Source: Parvibaculum sp. (GTDB lineage: Bacteria > Pseudomonadota > Alphaproteobacteria > Parvibaculales > Parvibaculaceae). From it: a stretch of 64,000 nucleotides of DNA. The stretch spans positions 248,001 to 312,000 of the forward strand of contig NZ_JAHBYN010000001.1 in the NCBI RefSeq assembly GCF_019635935.1. The letters are read 5' to 3'. Of the stretch, positions 43,594 through 52,301 are shown piece after piece. Below the pieces are notes generated by a model. The model was not told the origin of the DNA and searched no databases. It worked only from the letters and a program-made list of their open reading frames with translations. A program made the position numbers and the translations under genes. Position 1 is the first letter of the stretch. Every line of letters begins with the position of its first letter.

Positions 43594-44619
43594 CTAACTC
43601 CCGCCGACGGCTCCAAGCTCGCTCATATCGGCGATCCCGAGTGCTTCGATACACGACGCAAGGCCGGTGCGGACATGCGCAACGGCGGCAACCCTTTCCG
43701 CCTTGCGGTCCAGTGCGTCGCGCCGGATCGGCGCTTCCATGAATTCACTGTAGTAGTGATGGATAAGACCGGCCGGATCGCTCAGTCCGTCGGCGAACAC
43801 GTCGCCTTCATATCGCCGCAGCCCGACCTGGTGCACAATCCCGATCTCTTCCGCGGTGCATTCCCCGAGCAGGAACTGATAGACCCGGTAATTGAATGCC
43901 GGCCGCAACGGCTCGAACCGCCCATGCTCCAGAACCGCCGTCGATAGCGGCAATTGATCGGACCCGAAAGCGCCACGCTGCTTCTGTTTCGGGAACCGGT
44001 TCTTGAAGTGGTGCGAGATCTTCGTCGCATGGCGCTGCCATATCCAGTGAAGCCGCGAGTTGAGCGGCGACGTCACGACGCCCGAGTTGAAATACAGGCA
44101 CTCGATCTCGCGCAACGGATCGCCGTTCGCCAGCCTTTCATATTTGTACTGCCACGGCTCCCACGCCGCGTGGATCGTATCGAGCCCGAGTTGTTCGCGC
44201 ACGGTGTCGACGATCTCCTTCGGCGCGCGCTCCTTGTCCGCCAGGTCCGCCATGATGCAGCGCCTTGCCGGCTCGATCAGGTCGGGCACATCGCGGACGA
44301 ATGCAGCATCGTTGTCCAGCAGAATGCGCGCCTCGGTCTTTTTCTGGTCGAGAAGAGCCAGCAGCTTGTTGTAGGTGCCGGAATAGTTGCAGAGGTAGTG
44401 CGGGTTCTCGTGCACGACAAGCGACGCGCCGGTCCCTTCCAGAAAATCGAGGAGCCGGGTGCTCTGCGGTCGCACGACATGAACCCGAAGCGGAATCCCC
44501 GAACCGTCACGCACATGATGCGCCCACGTCGCCGCAAGGCAGAGCAAATTGAATGCCTTCAACGGATAGAGCGGCCCTCGGTCGTCAAACAGGGTAACGA
44601 AGGAAAGATCACCGCCCAT
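43594..44619 (-). CDS. Glycosyltransferase-like protein (GT-A-type fold suspected)
   Basis: A 341-residue protein with no sure family. It begins MGGDLSFVTLFDDRGPLYPL; a DxD-like motif, ARILLDNDAAFVRDVPDL, and a later CLYFNSGVVTS segment resemble nucleotide-sugar-dependent GT-A enzymes. Residues near the C-terminus (GLIHHYYSEFMEAP) hold a His pair seen in some transferases. The start at 44619 overlaps the end of the sulfotransferase gene by 11 nt, so the two are co-translated. Its stop lies at the junction with the ctaA 3' copy. Function is an inference. Confidence 0.65.
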   Translation of the reverse strand: MGGDLSFVTLFDDRGPLYPLKAFNLLCLAATWAHHVRDGSGIPLRVHVVRPQSTRLLDFLEGTGASLVVHENPHYLCNYSGTYNKLLALLDQKKTEARILLDNDAAFVRDVPDLIEPARRCIMADLADKERAPKEIVDTVREQLGLDTIHAAWEPWQYKYERLANGDPLREIECLYFNSGVVTSPLNSRLHWIWQRHATKISHHFKNRFPKQKQRGAFGSDQLPLSTAVLEHGRFEPLRPAFNYRVYQFLLGECTAEEIGIVHQVGLRRYEGDVFADGLSDPAGLIHHYYSEFMEAPIRRDALDRKAERVAAVAHVRTGLASCIEALGIADMSELGAVGGS

Positions 44620-45445
44620 GAACACGATCGTCCGAATGCATCCGGCCGCCATAAAACTTCGCCAGCGGTTCAGCGCAGATTGCGTCGATCGTTTCCACTT
44701 CCTTCTCCGTCAGCGTTTCCCGAAATCGGCCGACGCGGGAGGCGTCGAGCGCGGAACCGTACTGCTCGACATAGGCCGGCATCTTGCGTATGTGCTCCTT
44801 GTGCTCGAAACGCTTCCATTCCGAATCCGGATCGTACTGCGACAGATCGAGCCCCGTGAATTTCTCGATTTTTCTTAGCGTCGGCTCGAGCGCCTGTATC
44901 ACGTCTTCATAACGCACGAACATTGAATTTTCCGGCTCACCGGACAGCATCGGCGCATAGTAGGACGTGTACTTCTTCGCCAACCCGGCAACGTCCCTGT
45001 TCTTGAAAGCCTTGGCCGCGTCGCCGTCCATCCCCCGCTCCGCCTGCCGCTTGCCCACATCGAGCTCCGATACAATCTGGTCGCGCGGATCCCGAACGCA
45101 GATCACCTGCTTGGCGGTGGGCATCAGCACGTCGATTTCGGCCTTGAATCTGCTCATCTCGGGGTTCTTCAGAACCAGGTTTTCCACGCCGCCGAAATGC
45201 GCGGCCGAAACGCGCAGGAAATCGTCGATCTGCCTTCTGAACAAATCCCTGCAACCCTCGTAGTCGTCGAAGTACCACTGCACCACACGGTCGTAATTTG
45301 TCGTCGCCCAGCGAAAGCTGCCAAGCATCCGGGTCAGCAACTGACACTCCCCGACATGCGCATTCGCATCGGGGTCGTTGCAAAGGATTTGATTGAGAAG
45401 AGTCGTCCCGGTACGCCGGGCGCCGAAGATCAGTACGACGTTCAT
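44609..45445 (-). CDS. PAPS-dependent sulfotransferase family protein
   Basis: A 278-residue sulfotransferase. The 5'-phosphosulfate loop is FGARRTGTTLLNQIL (from about residue 7) and the 3'-phosphate motif is QVICVRDPRDQIVSELD. It should transfer sulfate from PAPS to a carbohydrate, lipid or peptide. Its partner downstream is a glycosyltransferase-like gene, so a sulfated glycoconjugate is a reasonable guess. The 154-nt spacer to ctaA has a weak promoter-like pair (TTTACC, 17 bp, TATCGT). Confidence 0.85.
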   Translation of the reverse strand: MNVVLIFGARRTGTTLLNQILCNDPDANAHVGECQLLTRMLGSFRWATTNYDRVVQWYFDDYEGCRDLFRRQIDDFLRVSAAHFGGVENLVLKNPEMSRFKAEIDVLMPTAKQVICVRDPRDQIVSELDVGKRQAERGMDGDAAKAFKNRDVAGLAKKYTSYYAPMLSGEPENSMFVRYEDVIQALEPTLRKIEKFTGLDLSQYDPDSEWKRFEHKEHIRKMPAYVEQYGSALDASRVGRFRETLTEKEVETIDAICAEPLAKFYGGRMHSDDRVHGR

Positions 45446-45599
45446 TGCTGTCCTTGATGTTCAGGCAGCTTGGCCCGTTCGTTACTGTCGGCACAAAATC
45501 CAAGCTCGCCGGACGATAACCCAGATCGTGCACACGGTAAATAATGCAAGTGCGCCTCAAGATGTCGCCGGCCCCGCGCCGGGCCCTTTCTGCAAGCCC

Positions 45600-46634
45600 C
45601 TACCGCATCACCCGGTGCGCATGCGCAAACGCCAACGTCAGCACGATCAGCGCGCCCGCCTGATGTGCCGCGCCAAGCGGGATCGGCACGACCCACAACA
45701 CTGTCCAGATGCCAAGCAGCGCCTGCAGGACAATCGCGAGCAGCAACAGCCCCGCGCTGTCCGCCGCCGCCGTCCGGCGCGCCGCAAACCAGTGCCACAG
45801 CGCCGCCAGCAACAAGAGATAGGCCGCGATCCGGTGCTGGAACTGCACGGTCAGATGGTTCTCGAAAAAATTATGCCAGAGCGGCGACATGCGCATCAGC
45901 CCGTCCGGCAGCCATGCGCCGTCCATCAGCGGCCAGGTGTTGTAGACGGCGCCCGCCCGCAAGCCCGCCACGAAGGCGCCGAGGATCGTCTGTAGAAAGA
46001 CGAAGATGACCAGCGCCAGCGCCGCCTTGGCGATGCCGCCAAGCGCCCGCGTCGCCTTGCCGCGCTGGAGGTCGAACACCGTCCAGACCAGCGCCATATA
46101 GATCAGCGTCGCCAGCCCCAGATGCGCCGCCAGCCGGTACTGGCTGACCTCCGTGCGCTCCGTCAGCCCGCTCATCACCATCCACCAGCCGAGCACGCCT
46201 TGCATGCCGCCCAGCACGAACAGCCCGACAAGCCGCGGCAGCAGCGCCCGCTCGACGCGCCGCGTCACGAGGAACCAGACGAAGGGCACGAAGAAGGCGA
46301 GCCCGATCAGCCGCCCGAGAAAGCGATGGCTCCACTCCCACCAGTAGATCGTCTTGAATTCGGCAAGCGACATGCCCTTGTTGATGAGTTGGTATTGCGG
46401 GATCTGGCGGTAGAGATCGAATTCGGCCTGCCAGTGTTCCTCGCTCATCGGCGGCAACGCGCCGGTCACGGGCTTCCATTCGGTGATCGACAACCCGCTT
46501 TCGGTCAGCCGCGTCAGCCCGCCCACCACCACCATGATGAAGACGAGTGCGGCGACCGCCGCCAGCCAGATCGCGATGGCGCGATGGTCAGCGTCGCTGC
46601 GTTCGGCGGCATTGATCCGGGACAGAAGGCTCAT
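45600..46634 (-). CDS. ctaA: Heme A synthase (COX15/CtaA)
   Basis: A 344-residue inner-membrane protein with eight helices in two repeats. Heme-ligand histidines are in WWEWSHRFLGRLIG (EWxHR motif), YRLAAHLGLA, VQFQHRIAAY and AAHQAGALIV. It oxidises the C8 methyl of heme O to give heme A for aa3-type oxidase. The loops lack the cysteine pair of type 1 enzymes, as usual in Alphaproteobacteria. The last 25 or so codons have a diverged second copy at 43514-43591. Confidence 0.95.
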   Translation of the reverse strand: MSLLSRINAAERSDADHRAIAIWLAAVAALVFIMVVVGGLTRLTESGLSITEWKPVTGALPPMSEEHWQAEFDLYRQIPQYQLINKGMSLAEFKTIYWWEWSHRFLGRLIGLAFFVPFVWFLVTRRVERALLPRLVGLFVLGGMQGVLGWWMVMSGLTERTEVSQYRLAAHLGLATLIYMALVWTVFDLQRGKATRALGGIAKAALALVIFVFLQTILGAFVAGLRAGAVYNTWPLMDGAWLPDGLMRMSPLWHNFFENHLTVQFQHRIAAYLLLLAALWHWFAARRTAAADSAGLLLLAIVLQALLGIWTVLWVVPIPLGAAHQAGALIVLTLAFAHAHRVMR

Positions 46635-46774
46635 GGAAGTTAGGAATAGCCGCTGGGGCCGCCCGCGCCTAGCCCGTTCGGGCCGCGACGCCTCGCCGCG
46701 CCGGTCTATGCAGGCGCGCCCGGATGGGCTAATCGAAAGGCCTCGCTGTTCCGCCCGGCCAATTCGGAGTTCCC

Positions 46775-46990
46775 ATGCGTCTCGGCATCCGCACCCGCAA
46801 ACTGATCGGCACCGTCGTGCTGTTGATCGGCCTGACGCTTTATTCGTTTCTGGTGATGACGGTTGCGGTCAGCGGCCACCTGCCGGACAACGGCGCGGTG
46901 CAGTTTTTCTACTACCTGACGGCGGGTGTCGCCTGGGCCTTCCCGGCGAAATATCTGATCGTCTGGATGGTCCGTCCCGACCCGGCCTGA
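46775..46990 (+). CDS. DUF2842 family small membrane protein
   Basis: A 71-residue protein with two hydrophobic helices (LIGTVVLLIGLTLYSFLVM and FYYLTAGVAWAFPAKYLIVW). The pattern TRKLIG ... YLTAGVAWAFPA is that of DUF2842, conserved in Alphaproteobacteria and of unknown function. It is divergent from ctaA. Confidence 0.88.
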   Translation: MRLGIRTRKLIGTVVLLIGLTLYSFLVMTVAVSGHLPDNGAVQFFYYLTAGVAWAFPAKYLIVWMVRPDPA

Positions 46991-47055
46991 AACCGGGGAC
47001 AAGTTTATTTTATCCCCGCCCCCGAGAGCCATCCGCCGCTCGCGCCGAAGCATTT

Positions 47056-47084
47056 GTGACAGATTTTTGACAGTTCGATGACAG
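47056..47084 (-). promoter_or_regulatory. Triple Pho-box-like array
   Basis: On the minus strand: CTGTCAT (47084-47078), CTGTCAA (47073-47067) and CTGTCAC (47062-47056), 11-bp period, with spacers CGAA and AAAT. This fits the PhoB-box pattern well and differs from the site at 20779-20807 at only 3 positions over the array. No clear -10 lies at the expected distance; TAAAAT occurs about 43 nt further on. Confidence 0.5.
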
Positions 47085-47105
47085 TCGAACGCCAGAAGCG
47101 CCGTT

Positions 47106-47189
47106 TCAGCCGAAGCGGCCGGTCACGACCTTGTTGAGCACGAAGATGACGACGATGAAAAGAACGATCGGAAGAATGGCGTCGATCAT
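47106..47189 (-). CDS. 27-residue single-helix membrane peptide
   Basis: A very short ORF encoding MIDAILPIVLFIVVIFVLNK then VVTGRFG. Residues 5-19 form one hydrophobic helix; the C-terminus is basic. AAGGAG lies 7 nt upstream of the ATG, one of the best ribosome-binding sites in the window. It lies between the Pho-like array and tRNA-Pro(GGG). No homologue is recognised. Confidence 0.65.
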   Translation of the reverse strand: MIDAILPIVLFIVVIFVLNKVVTGRFG

Positions 47190-47218
47190 CGGCTAACTCC
47201 TTGTAGTTTGGCGATAAT

Positions 47219-47295
47219 TGGTCGGAGCGGCCGGATTCGAACCGACGACCCCTTGTCCCCCAGACAAGTGCGCTACCGGGCTGCGCTACGCTCCG
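47219..47295 (-). tRNA. tRNA-Pro (anticodon GGG)
   Basis: A 77-nt minus-strand tRNA with encoded CCA. The acceptor is CGGAGCG/CGCTCCG and the anticodon stem-loop CTTGT-CTGGGGG-ACAAG gives GGG. Confidence 0.95.
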
Positions 47296-47397
47296 ACCGG
47301 ACGAGGAGCGAACCCCTCGGGCGGCGCGGACTATAGACGCGAGACCACATCGCGGCAACGGCTCAAACCGGCCTTTTTCCGTTATTTTTGAAGGCCC

Positions 47398-47925
47398 TTA
47401 GCCTTCCTCTTCCTCGTCGGCCCACAGCGTCTCGTCGATCTCGTCCTTGAGCGAAATCAGGTCTTCCAGCACCGCCGCCAGCTGCTTGCGGCCGCGCGCG
47501 CCGATCGGGCGCGCCGGTCCGTCGCGCTCGTCCTGGTCGCCGCGCTCCACCGCCTCGCGCGCCAGTTCGGCGACCGATGCGTCGACCATGCCCTTGCCGG
47601 TTTCGGTGACGAACTTAACGCCTTGTTCCCGAAAGACTTTCTGGACGCCTTTGATCGTGTAGCCGTCATTGTAGAGCAGCGTCCGCACGCCGCGCAGCAG
47701 GTCCACATCCTCGGGCCGGTAGTAGCGCCTTCCGCCACCGCGCTTCAGCGGCCTGATCTGGTTGAACTTGCTCTCCCAGAAACGCAGCACATGCTGGGGC
47801 ACATCCAGCTCGGCCGCGACCTCGCTGATTGTACGAAAGGCGTCCGCTGACTTTTGTATCGTCAAATCAGGTCCCTGCCGGTCTTCCCCAACCCGATGGA
47901 TGAACGCGGATCTGCTCAATTGCAC
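47398..47925 (-). CDS. MerR-family transcriptional regulator
   Basis: A 175-residue protein. The winged helix-turn-helix starts at about residue 30 ([20 protein letters not shown]), followed by [20 protein letters not shown] and [11 protein letters not shown]. The C-terminal part is acidic and has no metal-binding cysteines. This MerR-like gene beside ihfA is widespread in Alphaproteobacteria. The start is likely GTG at 47925, 13 nt from ihfA, but later starts are possible. Confidence 0.87.
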   Translation of the reverse strand: MQLSRSAFIHRVGEDRQGPDLTIQKSADAFRTISEVAAELDVPQHVLRFWESKFNQIRPLKRGGGRRYYRPEDVDLLRGVRTLLYNDGYTIKGVQKVFREQGVKFVTETGKGMVDASVAELAREAVERGDQDERDGPARPIGARGRKQLAAVLEDLISLKDEIDETLWADEEEEG

Positions 47926-47938
47926 CGTCCGCCGCCGC

Positions 47939-48256
47939 TTAGTCGGCCGCCGCCGACTTGCCGTTCAGCGCCCCGTTGATGCGCTCCTTGAGCACATGGC
48001 TCGGACGAAACACCAGCACACGCCGCGGCTTGATCGGCACTTCCTCGCCGGTTTTCGGATTACGGCCCATGCGGCCACCCTTCTTCCGTACCGAGAACGA
48101 TCCGAACGATGAAAGTTTCACGGTGTCGCCCTGCGCCAGGCTGTCCGCGATCTGCGACAGCACCAGTTCCACGAGCTCGGTGGATTCGTTCCGCGACAAA
48201 CCGACTTCCTGATAGACCGCCTCGCTCAAATGCGCGCGCGTCACAGTTTCCCCCAT
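47939..48256 (-). CDS. ihfA: Integration host factor alpha subunit
   Basis: A 105-residue DNA-bending protein of the HU/IHF family: [52 protein letters not shown] (beta-arm with the intercalating proline) and [15 protein letters not shown]. It pairs with IHF beta encoded elsewhere. The ATG at 48256 follows GAGGTGGAGG; a GTG three codons earlier is the alternative. Confidence 0.95.
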   Translation of the reverse strand: MGETVTRAHLSEAVYQEVGLSRNESTELVELVLSQIADSLAQGDTVKLSSFGSFSVRKKGGRMGRNPKTGEEVPIKPRRVLVFRPSHVLKERINGALNGKSAAAD

Positions 48257-48360
48257 GGCCTCCACCTCTGTAGTTTCAACCGAAGCCTATTGCGCCCCCG
48301 GAAACCCGTCAATATCAATGGGATGGCCGATTTTATTCAAGTTCTAATTCGACGCCTGCC

Positions 48361-49338
48361 CTAGAATCGCAGCAACAGCGATCCCCAGGTAAATCCGCCG
48401 CCCATCGCCTCAAGCAGCACAAGGTCGCCTTTCTTGATTCGGCCATCCTTGACCGCCGTGTCGAACGCCAGTGGCACGGACGCCGCGGAGGTATTGCCTT
48501 GTTCGGCCACCGTCAGCACAACCTTCTCGGGCGGCAGGCCGATCCGCTTGGCCGTGCCGTCGAGAATCCGCTTGTTGGCCTGATGCGGCACGAACCAGTC
48601 AATGTCATCGGCATTGAGCCCCGTCGCCGCCAGCGATTCGGTGATCGCCTCGGCGATATTGACCACGGCGTGACGGAAAACCTCGCGCCCCTCCATCCGG
48701 ACATGCCCTGTCGATTGCGTCGAGGACGGCCCGCCATCGACATAGAGCTTGTCCTTGTAACGCCCGTCGGAATGGAGATGCGCAGTCAGGACGCCGCGAT
48801 CGGCATTCGTCCCCTCGCCCGCCGCGCCCTTGACCACCACGGCACCCGCGCCATCGCCGAACAGCACGCAGGTCGTCCGGTCGGTCCAGTCGAGCAGCCG
48901 TGAAAACGTCTCGGCGCCGATCACCAGCGCCGTCTTCGACTGCCCGGTGCGGATGAAGGTATCGGCGATGGTCAGCGCATATACGAAGCCCGAACAGACC
49001 GCCTGGATGTCGAAGGCTGCACCGTGATGCAGGCCGAGCTCGGCCTGCACCGTCACCGCGGTTGCCGGAAATGTATAATCGGGCGTCGTCGTCGCCAGAA
49101 TGATTGTATCGATCTCTTGCGCGTCGATGCCGGCATCGGCGATCGCCGCGCGCGCCGCAGCCAGCGCCAGATCCGATGTCAATTCGCCGTCCGCCGCGAT
49201 GTGCCGGCTGTGAATGCCGGTCCGCTCGACGATCCACTCATCGGTCGTCTCGACGATCTTCGACAAGTCGTCGTTGGTCATCACCCGGGCCGGCAGATAG
49301 CTCCCCGTGCCCGCAATAATTGTTCTGATTGTACTCAC
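48361..49338 (-). CDS. fabH: 3-oxoacyl-ACP synthase III (KAS III)
   Basis: A 325-residue thiolase-fold enzyme. The catalytic triad is Cys115 in [10 protein letters not shown], His in [10 protein letters not shown] and Asn in [13 protein letters not shown]. It condenses acetyl-CoA with malonyl-ACP to start fatty acid synthesis. The start is a GTG that overlaps the plsX stop (GTGA); GAGG lies upstream. The frame is open far upstream, but that is only plsX in another frame. Confidence 0.95.
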   Translation of the reverse strand: MSTIRTIIAGTGSYLPARVMTNDDLSKIVETTDEWIVERTGIHSRHIAADGELTSDLALAAARAAIADAGIDAQEIDTIILATTTPDYTFPATAVTVQAELGLHHGAAFDIQAVCSGFVYALTIADTFIRTGQSKTALVIGAETFSRLLDWTDRTTCVLFGDGAGAVVVKGAAGEGTNADRGVLTAHLHSDGRYKDKLYVDGGPSSTQSTGHVRMEGREVFRHAVVNIAEAITESLAATGLNADDIDWFVPHQANKRILDGTAKRIGLPPEKVVLTVAEQGNTSAASVPLAFDTAVKDGRIKKGDLVLLEAMGGGFTWGSLLLRF

Positions 49339-50420
49339 GAAAGAACTGCCTCGGATTCCGGTGTTTTTGTATTTTCGTTCTGGCCGGTTGCGCCGGTTCC
49401 GAACCTGTCGATCAAATTGAGGTCGGCGACGATCTTGCTGACCAGATCGGCGGAGGCGACATCGACCGCAACGTCGATCGCTGCCGCAAAGCCCGTCGCG
49501 TCCGTTCCGCCGTGGCTTTTGACGACAAGCCCGTTGAGACCGAGAAAGACCGCACCGTTGGAAGCGCGGGGATCGAGTTTCTTGGCGAGAGCCCGAAACG
49601 CGCCTTGCGCAAAGACATAGCCGATACGCGCCATCAGCGAGCCGGCGATGGAGGCGCGCAAATAGTCCATGATCAGACGCGCCGTTCCTTCGGCCGTCTT
49701 CAGCGCGATATTGCCCGTATATCCATCCGTCACGACCACATCGACGGTACCTTTGGCAATGTCGTCGCCTTCGACGAAGCCGTGGAACAACATTGGCAGC
49801 CGCGCGGCGCGCAACATATGCGCCGCGTCCTTGACCTGCTCCGTACCCTTCACTTCCTCTTCGCCGATATTGAGCAATCCGACCGAGGGGCGTTCGAGGT
49901 TGAAAATGACGCGCGCAAAGGCTTCGCCCATCACCGCGAATTGAACGAGCTGCGCCGCGTCCGGTCCGATCGTCGCACCGAGATCGAGCACCACGCTTTC
50001 GCCGCGCGCCGTCGGCCACAGCGCCGCAAGCGCCGGCCGCTCGACATTCGGCATCGTCTTGAGGATCACCTTCGACATCGCCATCAGCGCGCCGGTGTTG
50101 CCTGCCGACACCGCGACCTGCGCCCGGCCCTCTTTCACCGCGTCGATGGCAAGCCACATGCTGCTCGTCTTGCGGCCGCGCCGCAGCGCCTGGCTCGGCT
50201 TGTCGTTCATCGAAACGGCAACATCGGTGTGGACGATCTCGCTTACCGACGCGACACGCGGATGCTTCTCGAGCAGCGGCGCGATCTCGGCTTCATTGCC
50301 GTAAATCAGAAAACGGATATCGGGATGCCGGATCGACGCAACTTCGGCGCCGCCAATAACGGTCGCCGGGCCGTGGTCGCCGCCCATGCCGTCCAGCGCA
50401 ATGGTTAGCCCTCGTGTCAC
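49335..50420 (-). CDS. plsX: Phosphate acyltransferase PlsX
   Basis: A 361-residue enzyme that makes acyl-phosphate from acyl-ACP for phospholipid synthesis. Family motifs are [30 protein letters not shown] and [20 protein letters not shown]. The start is a GTG with AAGGG upstream. It is placed between the DUF177 gene and fabH in the usual order; rpmF is not between them here. Confidence 0.95.
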   Translation of the reverse strand: MTRGLTIALDGMGGDHGPATVIGGAEVASIRHPDIRFLIYGNEAEIAPLLEKHPRVASVSEIVHTDVAVSMNDKPSQALRRGRKTSSMWLAIDAVKEGRAQVAVSAGNTGALMAMSKVILKTMPNVERPALAALWPTARGESVVLDLGATIGPDAAQLVQFAVMGEAFARVIFNLERPSVGLLNIGEEEVKGTEQVKDAAHMLRAARLPMLFHGFVEGDDIAKGTVDVVVTDGYTGNIALKTAEGTARLIMDYLRASIAGSLMARIGYVFAQGAFRALAKKLDPRASNGAVFLGLNGLVVKSHGGTDATGFAAAIDVAVDVASADLVSKIVADLNLIDRFGTGATGQNENTKTPESEAVLS

Positions 50421-50530
50421 CCGGGCGCCCTTTTCAAATACCTGCGCCCGCCGCCAGCCGGCGCGCGCCCAGAAGATACAAGGTTGACGTTGCGAGACAA
50501 TAGGCAGATGTGGAGGAATATTTCGCGCGC

Positions 50531-51097
50531 TCAGTCATTTTTCTTGAGCTTTTCCAATACAGTAAAGGGATTCGGCCGCTCTTCCGCAACGTCTTCGGGA
50601 GCCTCGGAAGGCAGATCGTACGCGACACCCGGCTTGCGGGGATAAGGTTCGATCGCCAGTGCCAGCTCTTCGGCGACAGCCTCGCCGATGTCGACCGCGC
50701 CGCCGGTCATCGGCTCGGGCGCGTCCTCGCCTTCCGCCTCGATCAGCACTTCGCGCGCCACGGCGCCGGTCTCCGGTTCGGTCGGTTGTTCGGGCAGCCA
50801 GCGCCGCGTGAAGCTCTCCTCGATCCGCTGCGTCACCGGATCGAGCGTCACCACGCAAGCCTGAATGACCGTCGCCTCGAAACGGCAATCGGCAATCAAG
50901 CCCTGCTTGCGAAACGGCCTGACCCTCGCCGTTCCCTTGAGACCTTGCAGTTCGAGAATGCCGAAACGCCGCGCCAGCGCCGCGCATATTTCGGCATTGG
51001 CGTTGAACTCAATGCTCTTGCCGGCGGGCGGCACATCCTTCGCCGCCAGCTTCAGGCTGAATTCAGGTGCGGGGGAAGACGAAGACACGGGCGCCAC
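50531..51097 (-). CDS. DUF177 (YceD) family protein
   Basis: A 188-residue protein. The family pattern includes the two-cysteine region [20 protein letters not shown] and the C-terminal acidic part ending [13 protein letters not shown]. YceD proteins are linked to 23S rRNA processing and are commonly encoded by plsX. In many bacteria rpmF follows; here plsX follows after 110 nt. It begins 3 nt after the chaperone gene ends. Confidence 0.9.
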   Translation of the reverse strand: MAPVSSSSPAPEFSLKLAAKDVPPAGKSIEFNANAEICAALARRFGILELQGLKGTARVRPFRKQGLIADCRFEATVIQACVVTLDPVTQRIEESFTRRWLPEQPTEPETGAVAREVLIEAEGEDAPEPMTGGAVDIGEAVAEELALAIEPYPRKPGVAYDLPSEAPEDVAEERPNPFTVLEKLKKND

Positions 51098-51100
51098 GTC

Positions 51101-51673
51101 TCAGTGCCCGGCGATATGCGCCGCCGCAGCGTCCGTTGGCGCGGGAGGCGCAACGAACGTGACACGGCCCGCGGCAATATCGGCGAAGGATTGCGCGGCA
51201 AGCGCGACATCGCAACGCCGGACATAGTCCGCCAGTTTTGCCGCCCGATCCGTCATGTCCGGCTCCCCGAACACGTTGCGGGCAATCGCATCGGCCAGAA
51301 CTGCGTCGCCCTCGGCTCGCAATCCTTCTTCGTAGGCGCCGATGCGACCGTAAAAGGACGAAGCCAGTCCCTTGATCTTCTTGCCGACCGACAGGTCGCC
51401 AACGCCCATTTCGCGCAGGGTCTGGTCCATATCGTCGAAAAGCACGTTGAAAATCCGCTGGCCGAGCGCGCGGCCATCCGCACCCCCGTCGCGCAGCCGC
51501 CGCAGAACCATGAAGACATGCAGAGAAACCATCTCGAATCGGCCCTCCACCGTGTCGGGAACGCCACCGTGAAGGTAAAACGCAGGCAGGCGCGCCTGCG
51601 TCACGACCGCCCGGTAAAGCGAAAAAGCCTCTTCCTCGCCGCGCTGGCGCCCGAAAATTCGTTTCCATATCAT
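51101..51673 (-). CDS. Ubiquinol-cytochrome c chaperone family protein
   Basis: A 190-residue protein of the CBP3/Ubiq_cyt_C_chap family. Typical parts are AFSLYRAVVTQARLPAFYLH, DTVEGRFEMVSLHVFMVLRR, FDDMDQTLREMGVGDLSVGK and YGRIGAYEEGL. In mitochondria CBP3 assists cytochrome b synthesis and bc1 assembly; the bacterial form is thought to act likewise. GGGAG lies about 8 nt before the ATG at 51673. It is divergent from bamE. Confidence 0.9.
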   Translation of the reverse strand: MIWKRIFGRQRGEEEAFSLYRAVVTQARLPAFYLHGGVPDTVEGRFEMVSLHVFMVLRRLRDGGADGRALGQRIFNVLFDDMDQTLREMGVGDLSVGKKIKGLASSFYGRIGAYEEGLRAEGDAVLADAIARNVFGEPDMTDRAAKLADYVRRCDVALAAQSFADIAAGRVTFVAPPAPTDAAAAHIAGH

Positions 51674-51787
51674 GGTTTCGCTCCCGCCGGGCCGCACACG
51701 GCTTGCCCGGGGCCGCATATGCCGATTGAATTTACCCGGCGACAAGGGTAGGTCAACGTAAGAACTTTCGGTCCGAGGAGCCCCACC

Positions 51788-52294
51788 ATGATACCGCCGC
51801 GTCTGCGCCGTACCGCCCGGTCGATCCTGGCCGCCGTCTGCCTTGTAACGGCAGGAGCGGTGCTGGCCGCCTGTTCGCCGGTCAAGGAAGATCGGGGCTA
51901 CATATTCGATCCCAAGGACCTGGCAAAAATACAGGCCGGCGTTACGAGCAAGGAGCAGGTCCGGACGATCATGGGATCGCCCTCGACGACCTCCACGATC
52001 GACGGCGAGGCGTGGTACTACATCTCGAGCAAGTTCGAAACCTACACCTTCAATCGTCCGCAGGAAATCGATCGGGCCATCGCGGCGTTCTATTTCGAAA
52101 AGACCGACGTGGTGCAGGAAGTCGCCTATTACGGCCTCGAAGACGGACAGATCGTCAATTTCGTCAACCGCACGACACCGACCCGCGGCAAGGAACTGAC
52201 GATCCTCGGCCAGCTCTTCGGCAATCTCGGCCGCTACAACGCACCGGGCGCCGGCATACCCACCACCGGTGCCGGCAACCCCAACCGTCGATAA
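51788..52294 (+). CDS. bamE: Outer-membrane assembly lipoprotein BamE (SmpA/OmlA)
   Basis: A 168-residue lipoprotein with Cys29 in the lipobox VLAAC. The BamE domain follows: KIQAGVTSKEQVRTIMGSPS, WYYISSKFETYTF and VVQEVAYYGLEDG. It belongs to the BAM complex that folds outer-membrane beta-barrels. GAGGAG lies 8 nt before the ATG. It converges with the Kef-type antiporter (7-nt gap). Confidence 0.92.
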   Translation: MIPPRLRRTARSILAAVCLVTAGAVLAACSPVKEDRGYIFDPKDLAKIQAGVTSKEQVRTIMGSPSTTSTIDGEAWYYISSKFETYTFNRPQEIDRAIAAFYFEKTDVVQEVAYYGLEDGQIVNFVNRTTPTRGKELTILGQLFGNLGRYNAPGAGIPTTGAGNPNRR

Positions 52295-52301
52295 CCGCGA
52301 G

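Noticed and set aside
43514..45674. Integrative element with integrase at the ctaA 3' end
   Set aside because: The two-tail layout resembles one, but neither an integrase nor a transposase is encoded in the insert; only recombination is inferred.
47005..47358. Minus-strand open frame containing SVAQPGSALVWG
   Set aside because: The same artefact from tRNA-Pro(GGG); the supported small ORF lies in a different frame.
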